The notes under the pieces were generated by a model, which did not search any database, was not told the origin of the DNA, and saw only the letters and a list, made by a program, of their open reading frames with translations. A program made the position numbers and the translations under genes. Positions 8,268 to 18,423 of a stretch of DNA of 64,000 bases are shown here, piece by piece. Position 1 is the first letter of the stretch. Every line of letters starts with the position of its first letter. This DNA comes from Nitrospira sp. (GTDB taxonomy: Bacteria; Nitrospirota; Nitrospiria; Nitrospirales; Nitrospiraceae). The stretch lies in assembly GCA_024760525.1 (NCBI GenBank), contig CP060499.1, positions 186,001 through 250,000 on the forward strand. Reading direction: 5' to 3'.

Positions 8268-10436
8268 ATGAACGATGTTATTCGATGGAACGATCAATAT
8301 TACATCCTCGCGTCATCCTCGTTTGCGGAGGGCCGCACGGAAGTCTTGAAGCAGGGCGAGACCTTCGCGGTGTTTGACCGCTACGGCGATATTCACCAAG
8401 TGCTCCCTGGTCCGCAGGGTCTCTATCATGAGGGGACACGCTTCCTATCCCGATTTGAGCTCTCGATGGGGACGCAGCGCCCGATGCTGCTCAGCGCAAC
8501 CGTGAAGGAGGACAACGCACTGTTTCGGGTCGATCTCACCAATCCGGATCTGATGATAGAGGGGCAGAAGCCTCTGCCGCGCGGCACCCTCCATCTGTGC
8601 CGAACCCGGTTTCTCTGGCAAGGGACCTGTCATGAGCGCATCCACGTTCATAACTACGGGGTCACACGAATTCCCCTCTTACTCACCATCACCATGGATG
8701 CGGATTTCGCCGATCTCTTCGAGGCGAGAGGCCGGCAGCGGCTCCGTCGCGGAGAAAAGCTCAACACGGTTCGATCGAAGACCGGACTGGTATTTGGGTA
8801 CAAAGGACTCGATGCGGTCATCCGTCGAACCCATGTCCGGTGTTCTCCCGCGCCGAAACGGGTGACATCCGATGGATTCCGTATTGAGTCGCGCGTTCCT
8901 CCGCACGCCGGGATGACATGGGACATCGCCGTTTCCTGCGAAATCAAGCAACGCCGGAGCCGGGTTTCTCTTTCCTACAACCGAGCATGCAATGACACAG
9001 AGCATGCTCTGCAGGACGCGAAGGCCTGCGATGCTCATGTTTATACGGCGAACGAGCAATTCAATCACTGGTTGAACCGGTCGCTTGCCGATCTTCATAT
9101 GTTGATCTCGAAGACGCCACAGGGGCTCTATCCCTATGCCGGAGTGCCTTGGTTCAGCGTCCCGTTCGGCCGGGACGGTATTATCACGGCGTTGCAGATG
9201 CTCTGGGTGAATCCGGCTGTCGCGCGAGGGGTGCTGGGGTTTCTGGCGGAGACCCAGGCCACGGAGGTTCGGCCGGAACAGGATGCCGAGGTCGGAAAAA
9301 TATTGCATGAGACGCGTCGAGGAGAGATGGCGGCGCTGGGAGAAATTCCCTTCGGCCGATACTACGGCAGCGTCGATGCCACGCCGTTGTTCATTGTTCT
9401 GGCGGGTGCGTACTACGAGCGAAGCGGCGATCGCGGGTTCCTCACGAAGCTCTGGCCGCATATTCAGCGGGCGCTCCAGTGGATCGATCGCCACGGCGAC
9501 TCGACCGGTATGGGCTTTACCACCTATGCGCGGCGGTCCGCCGATGGACTGGTGCACCAAGGATGGAAAGACTCCCATGACGCCATCTTTCACGCGGACG
9601 GAACGCCTGCGGACGGGCCGATCGCGTTGTGCGAGGTCCAGGCCTATGTGTATCAAGCGAAGCGAACGGCGGCGGACTTGGCCTGGCTTCTGGGCGATAT
9701 CGATCAAGCCGATCGTCTGCTGAAGGAGGCCGAATCACTTCGAGAACGGTTCGAGCGAGCGTTCTGGTGTGAGGAGATCAATTCCTACGCGCTTGCCTTG
9801 GACGGAAAAGGACGTCCCTGTCGTGTGCGCTCCTCGAACGCGGGTCATTGTCTGTATGGCGGCATCGCCGGGCAGGAACGAGGGCTGCGGACCGCGCGCA
9901 CACTATTGAGCGAGGACTTTTTCAGTGGATGGGGCATCCGGACGATTGCGACTTCGGAGGCTCGGTATAACCCCATGTCCTACCATAACGGATCGGTATG
10001 GCCTCACGACAACGCCATCGTTGCAGCCGGTATGGCGAACTACGGCTATAAGCAAGGGGCCATGCAAGTCTTGGCAGGGCTCTTCGACAGCAGTCTGTTT
10101 CTTGAGCTCTATCGGCTGCCGGAATTGTTTTGCGGATTCTCCCGGCGCCCCGGAGAAAGTCCGACACTCTATCCGACGGCCTGCGCCCCACAGGCCTGGG
10201 CGGCCGGTTCCGGCTTCCTGCTGCTTCAAGCCTGTCTGGGTTTACGGATCGATGCCCCTCGCCGCCTCGTGAGTTTCGTCCGTCCCGCGCTCCCGCCGTT
10301 CCTCGAGCGAGTCGAGATTCGAAACCTCTCGGTCGGAGCCGCGCGTCTTGACCTCGTGCTCGATCGTCATGAAAACGAAGTGGCCTTGAGGGTAGCCCGC
10401 CGAGTCGGCGAGGTAGAGGTCGTCCTCACCATGTAG
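8268..10436 (+). CDS. Amylo-alpha-1,6-glucosidase / glycogen debranching-type enzyme
   Basis: 722 residues. The N-terminal 240 residues are a beta-rich domain beginning with the conserved run GETFAVFDRYGDIHQ and LYHEGTRFLSRFEL seen in GDE_N_bis; the rest is an (alpha/alpha)6 barrel of GH133/GDE_C type with PWFSVPFGRDGIITALQM at about residues 294-311, WKDSHDAIFHADG near 430 and MSYHNGSVWPHDNAI near 570. These proteins hydrolyse alpha-1,6 branches or act on related alpha-glucosides; many family members are uncharacterised. No secretion signal, so it should act in the cytoplasm. It follows the second MFS gene by 15 bases and closes the run begun by the GT4 enzyme. Its 3' end overlaps the convergent mgtA-type gene by 11 bases. 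Confidence 0.85.
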   Translation: MNDVIRWNDQYYILASSSFAEGRTEVLKQGETFAVFDRYGDIHQVLPGPQGLYHEGTRFLSRFELSMGTQRPMLLSATVKEDNALFRVDLTNPDLMIEGQKPLPRGTLHLCRTRFLWQGTCHERIHVHNYGVTRIPLLLTITMDADFADLFEARGRQRLRRGEKLNTVRSKTGLVFGYKGLDAVIRRTHVRCSPAPKRVTSDGFRIESRVPPHAGMTWDIAVSCEIKQRRSRVSLSYNRACNDTEHALQDAKACDAHVYTANEQFNHWLNRSLADLHMLISKTPQGLYPYAGVPWFSVPFGRDGIITALQMLWVNPAVARGVLGFLAETQATEVRPEQDAEVGKILHETRRGEMAALGEIPFGRYYGSVDATPLFIVLAGAYYERSGDRGFLTKLWPHIQRALQWIDRHGDSTGMGFTTYARRSADGLVHQGWKDSHDAIFHADGTPADGPIALCEVQAYVYQAKRTAADLAWLLGDIDQADRLLKEAESLRERFERAFWCEEINSYALALDGKGRPCRVRSSNAGHCLYGGIAGQERGLRTARTLLSEDFFSGWGIRTIATSEARYNPMSYHNGSVWPHDNAIVAAGMANYGYKQGAMQVLAGLFDSSLFLELYRLPELFCGFSRRPGESPTLYPTACAPQAWAAGSGFLLLQACLGLRIDAPRRLVSFVRPALPPFLERVEIRNLSVGAARLDLVLDRHENEVALRVARRVGEVEVVLTM

Positions 10437-12993
10437 ACGAGACGTTGTCCTGTACGCGACTTGCCTCAGAACGAACCTCAGCCCCCGAATAAAAGCGCCG
10501 CTTCACCAACTCAGCGGTCAGAATATAGCTGACGAGGATCGCTGCCAAGAGTAGAAGAAAGGACAGCGGCATCGGCGTCAGTCCGAGTGGTGCGGCGACC
10601 GGCGCATAGGGAAGGAGCAGCGTTGTGCCGACGACCGCGAGAGTGGCCAGCACGAGATACTTCCCCGGCCTGCTGGCGAGGAAGGGTCGTCTCGTGCGAA
10701 TCACCAGCACGATGGCCGATGCCGAGATGACCGACTCCACGAACCATCCGGTCCTGAATTGGTCCTGGGACGCGTGTAGAACGAACAGCAGCGCCCCGAA
10801 TGTCAGATAGTCGAAAACTGAGCTGACGAACCCGAACGTCAGCATGAATTTGCGAATGAAGCCGATGTCCCAGCGTTTCGGCTGATCGATCAGTTCATGG
10901 TCGACGCTGTCGGTGGCGATCGTCATCTCGGGAATGTCAGTCAGCAAATTGGTCAAGAGAATCTGTTTCGGCAGCAGGGGGAGAAACGGCAGGAACAGTG
11001 AGGCGCCGGCCATACTGAACATATTGCCGAAGTTGGCGCTGGTCGCCATGAAGACATACTTGAGCGTGTTGGCGAAGGTCGTCCGTCCTTCACGGACTCC
11101 TTGCACCAACACGGCCAGGTTTGTTTCCAACAAGACAATGTCCGCGGCATCCTTCGCCACATCGACGGCGCTTTCGACGGAGATGCCGACATCTGCCGCA
11201 TGCAAGGCCGGCGCGTCGTTGATGCCGTCGCCGATATAGCCCACCACGTTGCCCGCCCGCTTTAGCGCAAGAATGATCCGATCTTTCTGATTCGGTTCCA
11301 CTTCTGCAAATACATCGATCTCGTTGACCCGTTGGAGCAGGGCTTGGTCCGTCATCTGACGAAGGTCCTGTCCGGTCAAGAGCCGCTGATGGTCCATCCC
11401 CACCTGTTGGCTGACATGAGAAGCGACAAGCCGGTGGTCACCCGTGATGACTTTCAGTGCGACGCCCAGATGCCGTAAGGCTGTGATCGTTTCTGCCGTG
11501 TCAGGCCTGACCGGATCCGTGAAGACCAAGAGCCCAAGGAACGTCATGTCCGCTTCATGCGTCTTGTCGATACGAGGCGTTTCGCCCAAGTCTCGATACG
11601 CCAGGCCCAGTGTTCGGAGCCCTTGTCGGTTCAGGTCCTGAAACTGCTGTCGGATCTTCTCGCGACATCCGTCCATGGAAACCGTCGTTCCGTCCGGCAA
11701 TTCCGCACTGGTGCAGACGGTCAGCGTCGGCTCCACCGCGCCTTTCGTAATCAGGAGGTGGGTCGTGGGTGTGGCCACCAGAATGGACAGTCGTTTACGG
11801 AGAAAGTCGTACGGTACCTCGTCCAGCTTCCGGTATCCCGATAGATCAGCAACGCACTGTGTCCGAAGTGCCTCATCCAGCGGATTGATGAACCCGGTCT
11901 CATAGATTGCGTTGAGAGAGGCATGGAAGAGGACGCGCTCGCTGGAGAGACCTCCCAAATCGAGCGCCGCATGTAGTCGCATCATGCCTTCGGTGAGCGT
12001 GCCGGTCTTGTCCGAGCAGAGCACGTTCATGCTCCCGAAGTTTTCGATGGACGCGAGGCGTTTGACGATCACCTTCCGCTGGGCCATACGTTTCGCTCCA
12101 TGAGAAAGATTCACGCTGATGATGGCCGGCAGAAGTTGCGGAGTGAGGCCTACGGCGAGAGCCATGGAAAACAAAAACGAATCCAGTGCCGGTCTGTGGA
12201 GGTATACGTTGATGGCGAAGATGGCGAACACGAGCAACAAGGTTACTTCCATCAACAGATAGCCGAATCGCCTCAACCCTCGTTCAAACTCGGTCTCAGG
12301 AGGCCGAAACTGGAGGTGTTGGGCCAGCCGGCCGAATTCCGTCTCCCGGCCGATATGAAGGATCACAGCCTTCGCCTGTCCGCTCACCACATGGCTGCCC
12401 ATGAAGATGCTGTTGGTCCTTGACCCCAATGGGGCCGATTCGGTCAAGATCCCGGCATGCTTTTCCGTCGGAAAACTTTCTCCCGTCAAAGCCGCTTCAT
12501 CGACGAAGAGATCCTTGGCCTCAAGAAGCAAGCCGTCTCCCGGAATGCTGGACCCGGCTGTGAGTTCGACGACATCGCCGGGGACGATGTCGTCGATCGG
12601 GACCTCGACCTTCCGTCCGTCTCGCCACACCTCAGTGGTGATATGAACCAGTGCGAGCAATGTCGACACGGCTTTCACGGCGCCGTGCTCTTGCCAGAAC
12701 CCGAGCAAGGCGCTCACCAGGATAATTGCCAAGATAATAGCGGCATCGGTCGCATCGGACAGAAAAAGCGAAACCAGGGCGGCCAAAATCAGGATAAGGA
12801 TGATCGGACTGCGAAATTGCGCGCCAAGAATGGACAGCGGGTGAGCGTCACGACGTGGTTTGAGTCGGGACGACAGGTATCGTGATTGGCGCTCTTGTGC
12901 CTCCTCGGTACGAAGCCCCTCAGGCGTCGATTGGAGTCGGCTGAGGAGTTCATCCGCAGGCATACTCCAGAAGGCCGGTTCTCGACTATTCAT
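10426..12993 (-). CDS. mgtA: Mg2+-importing P-type ATPase (MgtA/MgtB type, P3B)
   Basis: 855 residues, slightly shorter than the usual 890-900. TGES (170-173) marks the actuator domain, SDKTGTLTEG with D328 is the phosphorylation site, and GDGINDAPAL is the hinge motif of the P domain. The membrane segment VGLTPQLLPAIISVNLS matches the VGLTPEMLP pattern of MgtA/MgtB rather than the PEGL of Ca2+ pumps, which supports Mg2+ import with the gradient. It is the last gene of a minus-strand operon and its start overlaps the stop of the MacB-like permease by eight bases, so it is translationally coupled to an exporter component, an unusual partner. No Mg2+-sensing leader can be present because there is no leader. 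Confidence 0.82.
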   Translation of the reverse strand: MNSREPAFWSMPADELLSRLQSTPEGLRTEEAQERQSRYLSSRLKPRRDAHPLSILGAQFRSPIILILILAALVSLFLSDATDAAIILAIILVSALLGFWQEHGAVKAVSTLLALVHITTEVWRDGRKVEVPIDDIVPGDVVELTAGSSIPGDGLLLEAKDLFVDEAALTGESFPTEKHAGILTESAPLGSRTNSIFMGSHVVSGQAKAVILHIGRETEFGRLAQHLQFRPPETEFERGLRRFGYLLMEVTLLLVFAIFAINVYLHRPALDSFLFSMALAVGLTPQLLPAIISVNLSHGAKRMAQRKVIVKRLASIENFGSMNVLCSDKTGTLTEGMMRLHAALDLGGLSSERVLFHASLNAIYETGFINPLDEALRTQCVADLSGYRKLDEVPYDFLRKRLSILVATPTTHLLITKGAVEPTLTVCTSAELPDGTTVSMDGCREKIRQQFQDLNRQGLRTLGLAYRDLGETPRIDKTHEADMTFLGLLVFTDPVRPDTAETITALRHLGVALKVITGDHRLVASHVSQQVGMDHQRLLTGQDLRQMTDQALLQRVNEIDVFAEVEPNQKDRIILALKRAGNVVGYIGDGINDAPALHAADVGISVESAVDVAKDAADIVLLETNLAVLVQGVREGRTTFANTLKYVFMATSANFGNMFSMAGASLFLPFLPLLPKQILLTNLLTDIPEMTIATDSVDHELIDQPKRWDIGFIRKFMLTFGFVSSVFDYLTFGALLFVLHASQDQFRTGWFVESVISASAIVLVIRTRRPFLASRPGKYLVLATLAVVGTTLLLPYAPVAAPLGLTPMPLSFLLLLAAILVSYILTAELVKRRFYSGAEVRSEASRVQDNVSSTW

Positions 12994-14218
12994 AGTGCAG
13001 CGCTTCGATCGGGTTCATTCTCGAGGCTTTGTTCGCTGGATAGAGGCCGAAGAACAGGCCGACAACCAGCGAGAACAGAAACGAGACTACTATCGCTTCA
13101 ACGTTGATGATGGTCGGCCAGCCGATGATGACCGTGAGCAAGCGGGCGATCCCGATTCCCATTCCTACTCCGAGCATCCCCCCGATCGCGGTCATGATGA
13201 TCGCTTCAATGAGAAACTGTAATAGAATATGGGTCCGTTTTGCGCCGACAGCCATTCGCAACCCAATCTCCCTTGTCCGTTCCGTCACTGAGACGAGCAG
13301 GATATTCATGATGCCGATCCCGCCGACGATCAGCGAAATCGAGGCAATGCTCATCAACATGAGCATCATGGTCCGGCTGGTGCCGGCGATGGTCTTCGCG
13401 ATATCCTCCATGGTGCGAATCGTAAAGTCGTCTTCTTCAGATTGGTGCAGTCGATGCTTCACGCGCAACAAGTCCTTGATGTCATCCGCAACAGCGGGGA
13501 TTTCGTATCTGGTGTGAGTTGCCACGAGGATGATCCCGACGGTTCCTAGAAATTTCGTTCCCAAGACCTTGCGTTCAGCCGTAGAGAACGGGACCACGAC
13601 GAAATCATCTTGATCTTGGCCCGTGATAGATTGGCCTTTCGGCTCCAGGACCCCGATGATTGTGAGAGGAACATTTCTGATGCGGATCTCACTCCCGACG
13701 ACGTCTTCTCCCGGTTCGAACAGATTCTGCACGACGGTTTTGCCCAAGACGGCAACTTTGCCGGCTGAATCGAGGTCCGACTGGGTGAAAAAATGTCCTT
13801 GGGCGATGGGCCAATTCCGAATTTCTGGGAAGACCGGCGTGGTCCCGAAGACGATCGTGCTCCAGTTCTTATTCTCCCGGATGACTTGAAGAACTGATCG
13901 TGTGCCGTACATGACCGTCGTGACACCGACGATTTTGTTCTCTATGTCCTCCGCATCGTCGACCGTCAGCGTCGAAATGGAGCCGAGCCCCCCACGGACG
14001 CCGCCGACAGTGGTGGCTCCGGGGACAATAATCAGCACATTCGTGCCCAGGCTCGAGATTTCAGCCTGCACGGAGGCCGTGGCGCCCTGTCCGAGGCCGA
14101 CCATGGCAACGACGGCGCCGATACCGATGATGATGCCGAGCATCGTCAGGCCTGCTCGCAACGGATTGCGGCGGAGAATCCGAAGGGCGGAAAGGAAGGT
14201 GAGCCAGAGAAAGGGCAT
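12986..14218 (-). CDS. MacB-type ABC transporter permease without ATPase domain
   Basis: 410 residues. One N-terminal membrane span (SALRILRRNPLRAGLTML, GIIIGIGAVVAMVGLG), a periplasmic MacB_PCD domain of about 230 residues, then three spans of the FtsX fold, including ERTREIGLRMAVGAKR, the cytoplasmic coupling loop that is nearly universal in MacB-like permeases. In MacB itself an ATPase is fused upstream of this domain; here it is absent and no ATPase gene lies in the operon. The partner ATPase must be encoded elsewhere or shared. Upstream is the MacA-like adaptor, consistent with a tripartite export or mechanotransmission system in the inner membrane and periplasm. Confidence 0.85.
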   Translation of the reverse strand: MPFLWLTFLSALRILRRNPLRAGLTMLGIIIGIGAVVAMVGLGQGATASVQAEISSLGTNVLIIVPGATTVGGVRGGLGSISTLTVDDAEDIENKIVGVTTVMYGTRSVLQVIRENKNWSTIVFGTTPVFPEIRNWPIAQGHFFTQSDLDSAGKVAVLGKTVVQNLFEPGEDVVGSEIRIRNVPLTIIGVLEPKGQSITGQDQDDFVVVPFSTAERKVLGTKFLGTVGIILVATHTRYEIPAVADDIKDLLRVKHRLHQSEEDDFTIRTMEDIAKTIAGTSRTMMLMLMSIASISLIVGGIGIMNILLVSVTERTREIGLRMAVGAKRTHILLQFLIEAIIMTAIGGMLGVGMGIGIARLLTVIIGWPTIINVEAIVVSFLFSLVVGLFFGLYPANKASRMNPIEALHYE

Positions 14219-14289
14219 AGGGTATAGCTTCCAGCAGTCAGTCTTCAGCTGTGACCATGCATTTAATCGCAGACGGCCTCATCGGTTCC

Positions 14290-15621
14290 TCATCTCATCC
14301 CCCGACCCGGCTCGAAGCCCGGCGGTAATTTTCTCTGGGCCTGCTCCTCTTCCGTCTCAATGCCTACGATCACGCGGTCTCCTTGGTGCAGCACACCGTC
14401 CGTAATCTCAGTGGAGAGCGAGTCGGCAATGCCGGTTGTGACGTCCACCTGGCGAGGCTGGTTATCCCCGCCGAGCGCCCACACCCGGGTGGCCTTCTTG
14501 TCGATCGGAACGTTCGGCATCCTGAACCGTAGTGCACCTGTCGGAACACGGAGGGGGTTCTCTTTCTGGGCTGTCACGATCGTGACGTTTGCCGTCATGC
14601 CGGGCTTGAGTTTCAGCTCCGGGTTGGCCACCGTGATCACGACATCGTAGGTGACCACGTTTTGAACGCTGATGGGCGCATTTCTCACTTGCGTGACGAT
14701 TCCTTCGAAGAACCGTTTGGGATATGCGTCCACCCGGAAGTTGGCCGGCTTGCCTTCAGTCACGCCGCCGATGTCCGATTCACTGACGCTCGCATTCACC
14801 TGCATCTGGGTCAGGTCTTGGGCGATCACGAAGAGGATGGGTGTCTGGAACGCGGCAGCTAAGGTTTGGCCCACGTCCACGTTGCGCGACACCACAATGC
14901 CGTTCACCGGCGAATAGATGGTGGTGTAGCCGAGGTCCAGCTCCGCCGAGGCTAATGCCGCCTGAACCTGATCGAGCTGGGCCTGCAAGACGTCGACGTT
15001 GGCCGCCGCGTCCCGGTAGTTGGTTTCAGCGAGATCCACGTCCGCTTGGGAGACGAACGCCTGCGGACGCAGCGCTGCCATGCGATCGAATTCCCGCTTG
15101 CGCTGTATCGCCACCACGTTGGCTTTGGCGAGGTTGCCCCTGGCGCTTTTCACCGCGGCGCGCGCTTGACTCAGGCGGGCCTTGAACGGCTTTTGATCGA
15201 TCTGCGCCAGGATCTGTCCTTTCGAGACCTGGGAGTTGAAATCAGCGAAGAGTTGCGACTCTTTGCCGGACACTTGACTGCCGACCTGTACGGAGACGAC
15301 CGGGTTGATCGTACCGGTCGCGGTCACAATCGCAGTGATCGGTCCTCGATCGACCAGGGCTGTCTTGTACTGGATCGGAGGAGTTCCCCATGTCCACCAC
15401 AACCGGATTCCCCCTCCGCCAATGAGCATGATCAACGTGATGCCGATCAGCCAGGGCAGACGAGATCGCTTCGGTCGCGCGGAGAACGGAGTAATTGCGG
15501 CCGGTAGTCTCAGCTCAGGCAATGACTCGGCACGCCGATGTGTTGATGGAGGAGCGGTGTGGGGGGAAACGACTTCATTGACAGGAACCTGGCGAGTGGG
15601 TTCTTGGGGATCAGCGGTCAT
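14290..15621 (-). CDS. MacA-like periplasmic adaptor (HlyD / RND-ABC membrane fusion protein)
   Basis: 443 residues. A 55-residue cytoplasmic N-terminus is followed by one membrane anchor (LPWLIGITLIMLIGGGGI), then a lipoyl domain split around a helical hairpin (residues about 125-240, rich in Ala, Gln and Arg), and beta-barrel and membrane-proximal domains; VVSRNVDVGQTLAAAFQTP and LKPGMTANVTIVTA are hallmark stretches of MacA. It would bridge the inner-membrane permease encoded next (gap 71 bases) to an outer-membrane channel, not found here. The long Pro-rich N-terminus is unusual. No strong ribosome binding site precedes the ATG; the P2 ATPase gene ends 30 bases upstream. Confidence 0.87.
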   Translation of the reverse strand: MTADPQEPTRQVPVNEVVSPHTAPPSTHRRAESLPELRLPAAITPFSARPKRSRLPWLIGITLIMLIGGGGIRLWWTWGTPPIQYKTALVDRGPITAIVTATGTINPVVSVQVGSQVSGKESQLFADFNSQVSKGQILAQIDQKPFKARLSQARAAVKSARGNLAKANVVAIQRKREFDRMAALRPQAFVSQADVDLAETNYRDAAANVDVLQAQLDQVQAALASAELDLGYTTIYSPVNGIVVSRNVDVGQTLAAAFQTPILFVIAQDLTQMQVNASVSESDIGGVTEGKPANFRVDAYPKRFFEGIVTQVRNAPISVQNVVTYDVVITVANPELKLKPGMTANVTIVTAQKENPLRVPTGALRFRMPNVPIDKKATRVWALGGDNQPRQVDVTTGIADSLSTEITDGVLHQGDRVIVGIETEEEQAQRKLPPGFEPGRGMR

Positions 15622-15651
15622 AATGGGTTCGTGCCTGGGTCATTCCAGTTC

Positions 15652-18423
15652 TCATTCGCGATGGTGCCGGCTCACAATGATTTTTCGGCCCTCTTCAGCG
15701 AGCAGGAGTACGAGAGCCCCGAGTGCGAGTGGCCCGAAGATCCAGACAGGCACGGGGCTGGTTCCGAAGATCGCGTTGCCGATCGGTGTATAGGTAATGA
15801 TGATGAGGATGGTAATCTCCACGAGGATTCCCCACAGAATGAGGGGATTGCTGAACCATCCGAGCCGGGCCACCGAGAGATGATCCGATCGGCACGCCAA
15901 GACATTGGCGACCTGCGCCAGGACAATTCCGGCAAAGGTGACGGTTGTCGCTTGTTTGTATAAGGGTGAGGACCACTCCAGGTGTTCGCCCCAAGTCCAG
16001 CCCTGACTGAAGAGGTAGAGAAAGAACCCTCCCATCGCGATGACGGCCTCGATGAGGCCGAGGAAGAGATAGGCCCTCAGTAGAAGCCTAAGACTCAACA
16101 GTCGTTCGCTGCGTGAGCGTGGTGGAAGGTCCATGACATCGGCATGGGGCCGCTCAGTCCCGAGCCCAAGGGCGGGGATCATGTCGGTTCCGAGGTCGAC
16201 TGCCAGGACTTGAGGAATCGTCAGTGCCAGCGGCATGCCGACGAACCCATAGCCAAGAAATGGGACCAACTCCGGGACGTTGCTCGCGAGTATATAGGAA
16301 GAGAATTTGCGAATGTTGTCATAGACGGTGCGGCCTTCTTCGATCGCGCTCACGATCGTTGCGAAATTGTCATCGAGCAGGATCATGTCGGCGGTTTCTT
16401 TGGCGACATCCGTGCCGGTGATGCCCATGGCGATGCCGATGTCGGCTTTCTTGAGCGCCGGTGCGTCGTTGACTCCGTCGCCGGTGACCGCGACCACTTG
16501 CCCCATCTCCTTCAGCGTGGACACGACTCTCATCTTATGCCGTGGGGCCATCCGAGCAAAAACCGGGTCCGGCTCGTCGGGACGCGACGGTGTCAGCAGC
16601 TGACGGAGCTGCTCGTCGTCCGTGTTGTCGAGCTGCGATCCTTCGATGACCGGGACAAATCCACTCAATGCCGCCGCAGCCTGTTCCGGCACGAGGCCGA
16701 TCTTACGGGCAACCGCCAATGCCGTGAGTGGATGGTCGCCGGTCACCATGACGACACGAACGCCGGCTCTGCGGCATTGCGCGATCGCCTCAGGCACTTC
16801 TCGGTGCGGTGGGTCCATCATGGCCACTAGCCCGAGGAACGTCAGGTCCGCTTCAACCGTCTCCACTTCAATATGCTCAGGCTGATGGGCGATCTCGCGC
16901 ATGGCGACGGCGAGCACGCGGTAGGCTTGCTCGGCAAAGGACCGGCTCTGGCTCAAGATACGCGTGCGCTCGTCGCCGGTCATCATAACGGCATTGCCAT
17001 GCACTTGCAGGCTGGCGCAGAGAGGTACGACCGATTCCGGAGCGCCTTTGGTAAATGCAATGAGTCGTCCTTCCGCCCAATGGAGTGTGCTCATCCGCTT
17101 CCGATCGGCGTCGAAGGCGAGTTCTCCCATGCGTCGTAGGGGAGCTTGGTGGCCCAGCCCATGCTCGATGGCGAATTCCAATAAGGCCGCTTCCGTGGGA
17201 TCGCCGGTGATCACGAAACGTCCGTCCGAGGCGCGGACGCGCTTCGCATTGTGGCAATGGAGAAGCGCATCGAAGAAGGGGCGCCATCGCTCCGCGTCGG
17301 CGGTGCTGACCAAACGCCCCCTGGTGAAGAAACAACTCTCTCGCGATTCGATCACGAGTCCGTCGGCATAGAATCGATCCACTTTCATGCGGTTCTCCGT
17401 CAAGGTGCCGGTCTTGTCCGTGCAAATCACGGAGGTGCAGCCGAGGGTTTCAACGGAGGGCAGGTGCTTGATCAGTGCGTTGCGCTTTGCCATGCGTAGG
17501 CTGCTCATGGCGAGTGCGAGTGTGACGGTCGGGAGGAGTCCTTCGGGCACGTTAGCCACGATGATGCCGATGCCGAAGATCGCGCTGATCCAGTAACCGA
17601 GTCCGGTTGAGACACCGATCACGAAGAAGGTGGCTCCCATGGCCAAGGAAATGACGCCGACGATGCGGGTGACCGTAATGATCTCTTTCTGAAGGGGGCT
17701 GAGTCCGGTTTCGACCGTGGTGGTGAGGGCGGCGATTTTGCCGAACTCTGAATGCATGCTCGTGGCAAATACCACGGCCTGTCCGTGTCCTGAGAGGATC
17801 GTGGTCCCGGCGAAGACGAGGTTCGGCAGATCGAGCCACTGCCCATCCGGTGTGGCTTCTGCGATCCGGCGTTTGGGTTTGGACTCGCCCGTCAGCGCGG
17901 CGTTGTCCACCCGCATGCCTGTGACTTCGATCAGACGCGCATCCGCCGGCACGCGCTCGCCTTCTTCGAGAATCAACACATCACCGGGCACAATGCTGTG
18001 CCGCGTGATCTCGACGGACTGTCCGCCGCGCATCACCCAAGCCTTGTCCGGCAACAACCGGTGGAGGGCCTGCACGGCTCGTTCGGCCTTATATTCCTGG
18101 AAAAAGGCGAAGCCCGCGTTGATGATGATGACACCGAGAATGGCCCATCCCAACGTCGCCATGCCTTCGCCCGGCTTCATGAATTCCGCCCCAAAGGACA
18201 GACCGGCGGCAATCCACAGGAGGATCGCCAGAAAGTGGGTGAAATGGCGGACGAGCCCTCGAATGAGCGAGTGGCGATCCGGCGCGATGAGAATATTCGG
18301 TCCGAATTCAGCGAGACGCCGTTGAGCTTCAGCGGGGGATAGCCCGCCTCTGCCGACCTCCAACTGCTTCAGCACATCGTCGATCGGAAGCCGGTGAATC
18401 CCGTGATAGGTGAAGTCACGCAC
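15652..18423 (-). CDS. P2-type cation-transporting ATPase
   Basis: 923 residues if begun at GTG 18423, which follows GAGG and overlaps the upstream usp stop by eight bases; an ATG at 18504 would give a non-conserved 27-residue extension inside usp. It has the Cation_ATPase_N domain, TGES, CTDKTGTLTENRMKV, GDGVNDAPALKKADIGIAMG, and the M4 segment VANVPEGLLPTVTLALAM. The VANVPEGL form is that of Na,K/H,K-type and related P2 pumps; Ca2+ pumps have VAAIPEGL. Substrate is therefore probably a monovalent cation or Ca2+, not decided by sequence. A Usp gene directly upstream in the same operon parallels the Rv1996-Rv1997 (ctpF) pair of Mycobacterium tuberculosis. Confidence 0.87.
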   Translation of the reverse strand: MRDFTYHGIHRLPIDDVLKQLEVGRGGLSPAEAQRRLAEFGPNILIAPDRHSLIRGLVRHFTHFLAILLWIAAGLSFGAEFMKPGEGMATLGWAILGVIIINAGFAFFQEYKAERAVQALHRLLPDKAWVMRGGQSVEITRHSIVPGDVLILEEGERVPADARLIEVTGMRVDNAALTGESKPKRRIAEATPDGQWLDLPNLVFAGTTILSGHGQAVVFATSMHSEFGKIAALTTTVETGLSPLQKEIITVTRIVGVISLAMGATFFVIGVSTGLGYWISAIFGIGIIVANVPEGLLPTVTLALAMSSLRMAKRNALIKHLPSVETLGCTSVICTDKTGTLTENRMKVDRFYADGLVIESRESCFFTRGRLVSTADAERWRPFFDALLHCHNAKRVRASDGRFVITGDPTEAALLEFAIEHGLGHQAPLRRMGELAFDADRKRMSTLHWAEGRLIAFTKGAPESVVPLCASLQVHGNAVMMTGDERTRILSQSRSFAEQAYRVLAVAMREIAHQPEHIEVETVEADLTFLGLVAMMDPPHREVPEAIAQCRRAGVRVVMVTGDHPLTALAVARKIGLVPEQAAAALSGFVPVIEGSQLDNTDDEQLRQLLTPSRPDEPDPVFARMAPRHKMRVVSTLKEMGQVVAVTGDGVNDAPALKKADIGIAMGITGTDVAKETADMILLDDNFATIVSAIEEGRTVYDNIRKFSSYILASNVPELVPFLGYGFVGMPLALTIPQVLAVDLGTDMIPALGLGTERPHADVMDLPPRSRSERLLSLRLLLRAYLFLGLIEAVIAMGGFFLYLFSQGWTWGEHLEWSSPLYKQATTVTFAGIVLAQVANVLACRSDHLSVARLGWFSNPLILWGILVEITILIIITYTPIGNAIFGTSPVPVWIFGPLALGALVLLLAEEGRKIIVSRHHRE

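Noticed and set aside
8679..9707. Long minus-strand frame (342 codons) inside the glucosidase gene
   Set aside because: Antisense shadow of a strongly conserved coding region; Arg/Pro/His-rich composition, no start signal.
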